A stretch of DNA of 64,000 nucleotides from Glycocaulis sp051859565 (GTDB lineage Bacteria > Pseudomonadota > Alphaproteobacteria > Caulobacterales > Maricaulaceae). Position 1 is the stretch's first letter. Each line of letters opens with the position of its first letter. Below, piece by piece: positions 60,200 to 64,000 of this stretch. Below the pieces are notes generated by a model. The model was not told the origin of the DNA. It did not search any database and saw only the letters and a list, made by a program, of their open reading frames with translations. The stretch is taken from positions 62,001-126,000 of the forward strand of contig NZ_JBHYFK010000008.1 in the NCBI RefSeq assembly GCF_051859565.1, given 5' to 3'. A program made the translations under genes and the position numbers.

Positions 60200-60814
60200 A
60201 TGACCATCCATTTCCACAAGGCCGACCTGCCCGCCGGGCTGGACCTTGGAAAACGCGTTGCAATCGATACCGAGACGCTGGGCCTGTCGCTGGTGCGCGA
60301 CCCGCTATGCCTGGTCCAGTTGTCGGCAGGTGACGGGGATGCGCATATCGTCCAGCTGGACCGTTCCTCCTATGACTGCCCGAATCTGAAAGCGCTGCTG
60401 GCCGATGAAGGCGTAGAGAAGATTCTCCATTTTGCGCGCTTTGATGTGGCGATGATTGCGCGCGATCTGGGCGTTACGCTGCGGCCTGTGTTCTGCACCA
60501 AGATCGCCTCCAAGCTGGCGCGGACCTATACCGACCGGCATGGCCTGAAGGACGTGGCACGCGAGATCGCTGGAGTGGAGCTGTCCAAGCAACAGCAAAG
60601 CTCTGACTGGGGCTCAGGCGATATCAGTGAAGCCCAGCTCAAATACGCCGCTGACGACGTTCTCTACCTGCACCAGATCCGTGACGGGCTGGAGGCCATG
60701 CTGATCCGCGAGGGGCGGATGGAGATGGCAAAGGCGTGCTTCAGCTTCCTGCCCACCCGGGCGGCGCTGGATCTCGCCGGTTGGGCGGAAGCCGATATTT
60801 TCGCGCACAGCTAG
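60200..60814 (+). CDS. rnd: Ribonuclease D (short, exonuclease domain only)
   Basis: 3'-5' exoribonuclease of 204 residues made of the DEDDy domain alone, without the HRDC domains of E. coli RNase D. Motifs: VAIDTETLGL (Asp, Glu), HFARFDVAMI (Asp) and YAADDVLYL (Tyr/Asp). CTKIASKLARTYTDRHGLKDV is characteristic of the alphaproteobacterial short form. ATG 60200 follows AAGGGG; the frame is open from 60140 without conservation. It heads the rnd-lptC-lptA-lptB-rpoN cluster. Confidence 0.92.
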   Translation: MTIHFHKADLPAGLDLGKRVAIDTETLGLSLVRDPLCLVQLSAGDGDAHIVQLDRSSYDCPNLKALLADEGVEKILHFARFDVAMIARDLGVTLRPVFCTKIASKLARTYTDRHGLKDVAREIAGVELSKQQQSSDWGSGDISEAQLKYAADDVLYLHQIRDGLEAMLIREGRMEMAKACFSFLPTRAALDLAGWAEADIFAHS

Positions 60815-60906
60815 GGCGCCATTGCCGGCAGACGGCGCGCCTGCCTTGAAAAGGCCGCGGCCAGGGTCCACAAAGCCCTGCGGGGACAGTTTTTCAGGCA
60901 TTCGGG

Positions 60907-61578
60907 ATGAACACGCTGACATTCGCAGCCGCAGAGCCATCGGCAAGCCGGGCGGTTGAGGCCGCCCGTCTGCGGGCGCGTGTCGTGCGTAATGCGCGCA
61001 TTGTTCTGATTGTCCTGATCGGCGCGCTTGTGTCCAATCTGCTGGTGCAGTCGTTCCTGGCTGGCGGCCACGAGCCGGCTACCCGGCCAGCAATGCTGGG
61101 CGACGGGGAGCGGATCGTAAACCCGCGCTTTACCGGCCGCGACGCGCACGGGCGCGCTTATGTGCTTACGGCAGATTCGGCTGTGCGGCGGATGGTAGGG
61201 CTGGGCAATCTGACCGATCTGGAGAATCCGCGCATCGACTATGCCCTGCTGTTTGGCGGGTCGCGTCAGCCCGATGCATCCGAGGTATTGTCGCGCCTGG
61301 GTGTCTATGACGATGCGACACGTACCTTGCGCATGTCCGATACGGTGCGTTTTACCACCCGGTCGGGCTATGAGTTCCGCACTGAAGGCGCTTCGATAGA
61401 CTTGGACGAAGGTGTGGTATACGGCGAAGAGCCGGTGCAGGGGCGCGCGCCATGGGGCGGCGTGCAGGCATATGGTTTCGAGTTGCATGAGGAAGGCCGG
61501 CGTTTGCGCTTTACCGGCGGTGTGGTGACGCGCTTCTATGTCGGTGACGGCGCGCCTGCGCCCGAGGAGGACCGATGA
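60907..61578 (+). CDS. lptC: LPS export protein LptC
   Basis: Inner-membrane anchored periplasmic protein that passes lipopolysaccharide from LptB2FG to LptA. 223 residues: a cytoplasmic start, one helix at about 30-52 (IVLIVLIGALVSNLLVQSF), then a beta-jellyroll domain with NPRFTGRDAHGRAYVLTADSA and LDEGVVYGEEPV. The length with about 25 cytoplasmic residues is typical of alphaproteobacteria. It overlaps lptA by 4 bases. Confidence 0.88.
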   Translation: MNTLTFAAAEPSASRAVEAARLRARVVRNARIVLIVLIGALVSNLLVQSFLAGGHEPATRPAMLGDGERIVNPRFTGRDAHGRAYVLTADSAVRRMVGLGNLTDLENPRIDYALLFGGSRQPDASEVLSRLGVYDDATRTLRMSDTVRFTTRSGYEFRTEGASIDLDEGVVYGEEPVQGRAPWGGVQAYGFELHEEGRRLRFTGGVVTRFYVGDGAPAPEEDR

Positions 61579-62180
61579 GGCTGATTTTTGCCGTTACCGC
61601 GCTGGCGTCCGCCATGGCCGCTGCCAGCATCCTGACCACTGACGCGCTCGCGCGGCAGGATGCGCCCGATTTCCTTGATATCAGTTCGGATGACCAGGAA
61701 ATTCTCGACCAGCAGGATCGCGTCCGCTTCATAGGCAATGTCAACGCCATTCGCGGCGATACGCGCCTGCGTGCGGACGAGGCCGAAGCCCAGCTTGCGC
61801 GTAATCCCGAGACCGGACAGCGCCGTATCGAGCGCATTACGGCGCAGGGCGATGTGTTCTACGTGACGGCAACCGAGACCGCGCGCGGTGACCGGGCCGT
61901 CTATACTCTGTCAGACGAGGTCATTGTTCTCACCGGCGCGGTGGTTCTTACGCAAGGCTGCAATGTTTCCACCGGCCAGGAGCTGCGCATAAACCTGCAA
62001 ACCGGCGTATCGCGCCTGACAGGGGGCAATGGCCGTGTGCGCAGCCTGTTCTTTTCTCAGGATGGCGAGCGGCCGGCTGCCAGCGGAAATTGTCCGGCAC
62101 CGCCCGTCCCCGGGCCGGCGCCGCGCAGCTATAGCAATGAATTTCCGGACGGGCAGTCCGGTGCGCCGGCAGCGAACTAG
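61575..62180 (+). CDS. lptA: LPS transport periplasmic protein LptA
   Basis: Soluble periplasmic bridge protein of 201 residues with a signal peptide ending ALARQDAP. The OstA/LptA domain appears in VRFIGNVNAIRGDTRLRADEAEAQL, RIERITAQGDVFYVT and DEVIVLTGAVVLTQG repeats of beta-strands. The C-terminal 30 residues are Pro-rich and probably disordered. It carries lipopolysaccharide across the periplasm with LptC and LptD. Confidence 0.92.
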   Translation: MRLIFAVTALASAMAAASILTTDALARQDAPDFLDISSDDQEILDQQDRVRFIGNVNAIRGDTRLRADEAEAQLARNPETGQRRIERITAQGDVFYVTATETARGDRAVYTLSDEVIVLTGAVVLTQGCNVSTGQELRINLQTGVSRLTGGNGRVRSLFFSQDGERPAASGNCPAPPVPGPAPRSYSNEFPDGQSGAPAAN

Positions 62181-62356
62181 CCGCTTCTGACCTCATTGAA
62201 CGGGCGCGCATTGGTGCGCCGGGCTGTGTTTTGCAGCCGTTGGCCTTGTCACGAGGGGGCGGTCCCTTGCAAGGATGGGGCCAGTTGCGCACGCTTCACC
62301 AAATATTAGGCCTGCGCCAGTAACCCTGTTAGCGGGAATTAAGGGTGGTGACGGGA

Positions 62357-63097
62357 ATGACCATGCCAGACAGCAGCGCTGACGGCCTCCATGTCGAGTC
62401 AATCGGCAAGGCGTTTGGCCGGCGCGTGGTGGTCAAGTCCGTCTCGCTCCAGCTGTGCCGGGGCGAGGTTGTCGGTCTGCTGGGGCCGAACGGTGCCGGC
62501 AAGACGACCTGCTTTTACATGATAACGGGGCTTATTCCGGCCGATCACGGCCGGATCTTGCTGGACGGGCAGGACATCACATCCTTCCCGATGTTCCAGC
62601 GTGCACGCCTTGGTATTGGCTATCTGCCTCAGGAAGCGTCCATTTTCCGTGGCATGACAGTGTTTGAAAACGTCACCGCCACTGCCGAAATTGCAGAAAA
62701 GGACAAGGCGGCGCGCAAGAAGCTGGTCGAGGATCTGCTCGAGGAGCTGGGCGTCGACCATTTGCGCGACAGTCCGGCGATGGCCCTTTCAGGCGGGGAA
62801 CGCCGCCGGGTGGAGATTGCACGCGCGCTGGCTACCCGTCCGGGCTTCATCCTGCTGGATGAGCCGTTTGCCGGCATTGATCCGCTGGCCATTGCCGATA
62901 TCCGCGACCTGATCCTCTTCCTCAAACAGCGCGGTATCGGAATACTCATTACAGACCACAATGTGCGCGAGACGCTGCAGATCACGGATCGCGCCGCGAT
63001 CATCCATGACGGCGAGGTATTGTTCGAGGGTAAGCCCGAAGCGGTACGTGCCGATCCGTCCGTGCGCCGGGTCTATCTCGGCGACAGTTTTCAATAG
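62357..63097 (+). CDS. lptB: LPS export ABC transporter ATPase LptB
   Basis: ATPase driving lipopolysaccharide extraction by LptB2FG. 246 residues. Walker A GPNGAGKTT, Q-loop YLPQEASIFRGM (an LptB mark), signature LSGGERRRVEIARAL, Walker B FILLDEPFAGIDP and switch His in ITDHNVRETL. ATG 62357 is chosen because GGTGG stands about 8 bases upstream; GTG codons at 62345 and 62348 are in frame. The gap to lptA is about 175 bases, so it may have a second promoter, with rpoN starting 11 bases after its stop. Confidence 0.96.
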   Translation: MTMPDSSADGLHVESIGKAFGRRVVVKSVSLQLCRGEVVGLLGPNGAGKTTCFYMITGLIPADHGRILLDGQDITSFPMFQRARLGIGYLPQEASIFRGMTVFENVTATAEIAEKDKAARKKLVEDLLEELGVDHLRDSPAMALSGGERRRVEIARALATRPGFILLDEPFAGIDPLAIADIRDLILFLKQRGIGILITDHNVRETLQITDRAAIIHDGEVLFEGKPEAVRADPSVRRVYLGDSFQ

Positions 63098-63108
63098 GGC
63101 GCGAACGG

Positions 63109-64000
63109 ATGGCAAAGCTCGGACAAAGGCTGGAGGCAAGGCAGGGGCAGGGTCTGGTAATGACCCCGCAGCTTCAGCAGGCCATAAAGCTGTTGCAGCT
63201 TAACAATATGGAACTTGCCGAGTTCGTCGAGGAAGAGCTGGAGCGCAACCCGCTGCTGGAGCGTGACGAGCGCCCGGAGCCCGGCGGTGACGATGAACGT
63301 GCGCCGGCAGGAGATGCTGCAGACCCGCATGGCGAGCTCAGCTTTGATGCGCCGTCCTCCGCTGCCGACGATGCATTCGATGCCGACCGCGAGGCGATGT
63401 ATGCCGACAGCGCGCCCGACATGGCAGGCGCGCGCGATACCGGCGGAGCGGTGGACTGGTCGCGCGCCGGAAAGGGCGGGGGCGGGTTCGATGGCGAGGA
63501 TTATGACGCCGCGGCCCATGCCAGCCGGGACAAGACCCTACGTGAGCATCTGCATGACCAGCTGGCAGATCTGGCGCTGACGAGCGCTGACCGCATGATC
63601 GCGGCCCATTTGATCGATCTGGCCGATGACGATGGCTATATGCGCGCAGATCTTGCCGAAACGGCAGAGCGTCTCGGCGTCACCTTGTCCGAGGTTGAGG
63701 CCCTGCTGGCGCGTCTGCAGGAGTTTGAACCGGCCGGTGTCATGGCGCGCGGCCTGCAGGAATGCCTGGCCATACAGCTGGCCGAACGCAACCGGCTGGA
63801 CCCGGCCATGGCGGCGCTGGTGGATAACCTGCCCTTGCTGGCCAAGCATGATTATGCGGGCCTGCGGGGCCTTTGCGAGGTCGACCAGGAAGATCTCGAA
63901 GACATGATCGCCGAGCTGAAACGGCTCACCCCCAAGCCGGGCCTCGCCTTTGGTTCTGACAGTACCCGGGCGGTCGAGCCGGACGTCTATGTGCGTGAGC
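63109..64000 (+). CDS. rpoN: RNA polymerase sigma-54 factor RpoN, 3' end outside window
   Basis: Sigma-54, recognising -24/-12 promoters with enhancer-binding activators. 297 codons are visible and the frame is open at base 64000. Region I is clear: MAKLGQRLEARQGQGLVMTP with QLQQAIKLLQLNNMELAEFVEEELERNPLLE. Region II is acidic (DERPEPGGDDERA), followed by the core-binding part with FEPAGVMARGLQECLAIQL and LKRLTPKPG. ATG 63109 begins the conserved region I, 11 bases past the lptB stop. Confidence 0.95.
   Translation, partial: MAKLGQRLEARQGQGLVMTPQLQQAIKLLQLNNMELAEFVEEELERNPLLERDERPEPGGDDERAPAGDAADPHGELSFDAPSSAADDAFDADREAMYADSAPDMAGARDTGGAVDWSRAGKGGGGFDGEDYDAAAHASRDKTLREHLHDQLADLALTSADRMIAAHLIDLADDDGYMRADLAETAERLGVTLSEVEALLARLQEFEPAGVMARGLQECLAIQLAERNRLDPAMAALVDNLPLLAKHDYAGLRGLCEVDQEDLEDMIAELKRLTPKPGLAFGSDSTRAVEPDVYVRE

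Overview
The window is about 64 kb of GC-rich chromosome from an alphaproteobacterium. Gene content and protein style fit the marine Maricaulales/Hyphomonadaceae group (Maricaulis, Oceanicaulis, Glycocaulis-like); the genus cannot be fixed by eye. Supporting signs are the lptC-lptA-lptB-rpoN order behind a short RNase D, an FabI-type enoyl reductase, the ffh-rpsP-rimM-trmD-rplS block, a GGAAC-N17-CGTT (EcfG-type) promoter and alphaproteobacterial intergenic repeats. Most of it is ordinary core or semi-core genome, with several small accessory patches.

Layout. 1-9.8 kb: 5'-truncated M3 peptidase, secreted phosphoesterase, class I aminotransferase, a NatAB-like ABC exporter, a DUF1499 protein, a DinB protein and a fatty acid desaturase. 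10-19 kb: fabI, a methyltransferase-like protein, an acyltransferase divergent from a membrane LytTR regulator, an epoxide-hydrolase-like enzyme, a RarD-type permease, an orphan gene between two copies of a terminator-like repeat, and an M28 lipoprotein peptidase. 19-31 kb: BASS transporter, D-aminoacylase-like hydrolase, a PAS hybrid histidine kinase behind an EcfG-type promoter, and gltD-gltB. 31-36 kb: bfd and bfr, a bacterioferritin gene remnant, an AT-rich repeat-rich patch with a frameshifted small membrane gene, a zinc cluster (ZIP permease, ZrgA-like His-rich protein, DUF3299) with two Zur-like boxes, and a PagL-like lipid A deacylase. 36-47 kb: purA, a D-amino-acid-oxidase-like flavoprotein whose domain order looks circularly permuted, a glycerophosphodiesterase lipoprotein, the ribosome/SRP block interrupted by two tandem six-cysteine secreted paralogues, and an M20 peptidase. 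47.4-49.3 kb: a retron-like locus (leader RNA, 60-residue membrane peptide, XRE regulator, reverse transcriptase). 49-57 kb: gshB with a cyclotransferase-like partner, a DAACS symporter, ahpC-ahpD divergent from oxyR, uppP and an NDUFA9-like protein. 57-64 kb: tRNA-Leu(CAG) next to a low-GC sulfotransferase gene, a STAS-like protein, an outer-membrane barrel, rnd, lptCAB and the start of rpoN.

Working together: bfd/bfr handle iron storage and release; the zinc cluster is probably derepressed under zinc starvation; OxyR faces ahpC-ahpD for peroxide defence; LptC/A/B with the PagL-like enzyme and sulfotransferase concern the outer membrane and cell surface. The most unusual items are the retron-like locus, the permuted flavoprotein, the tandem cysteine-rich paralogues inside the rimM-trmD operon, and the bacterioferritin remnant. 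All calls come from reading the sequence; no database search was possible.
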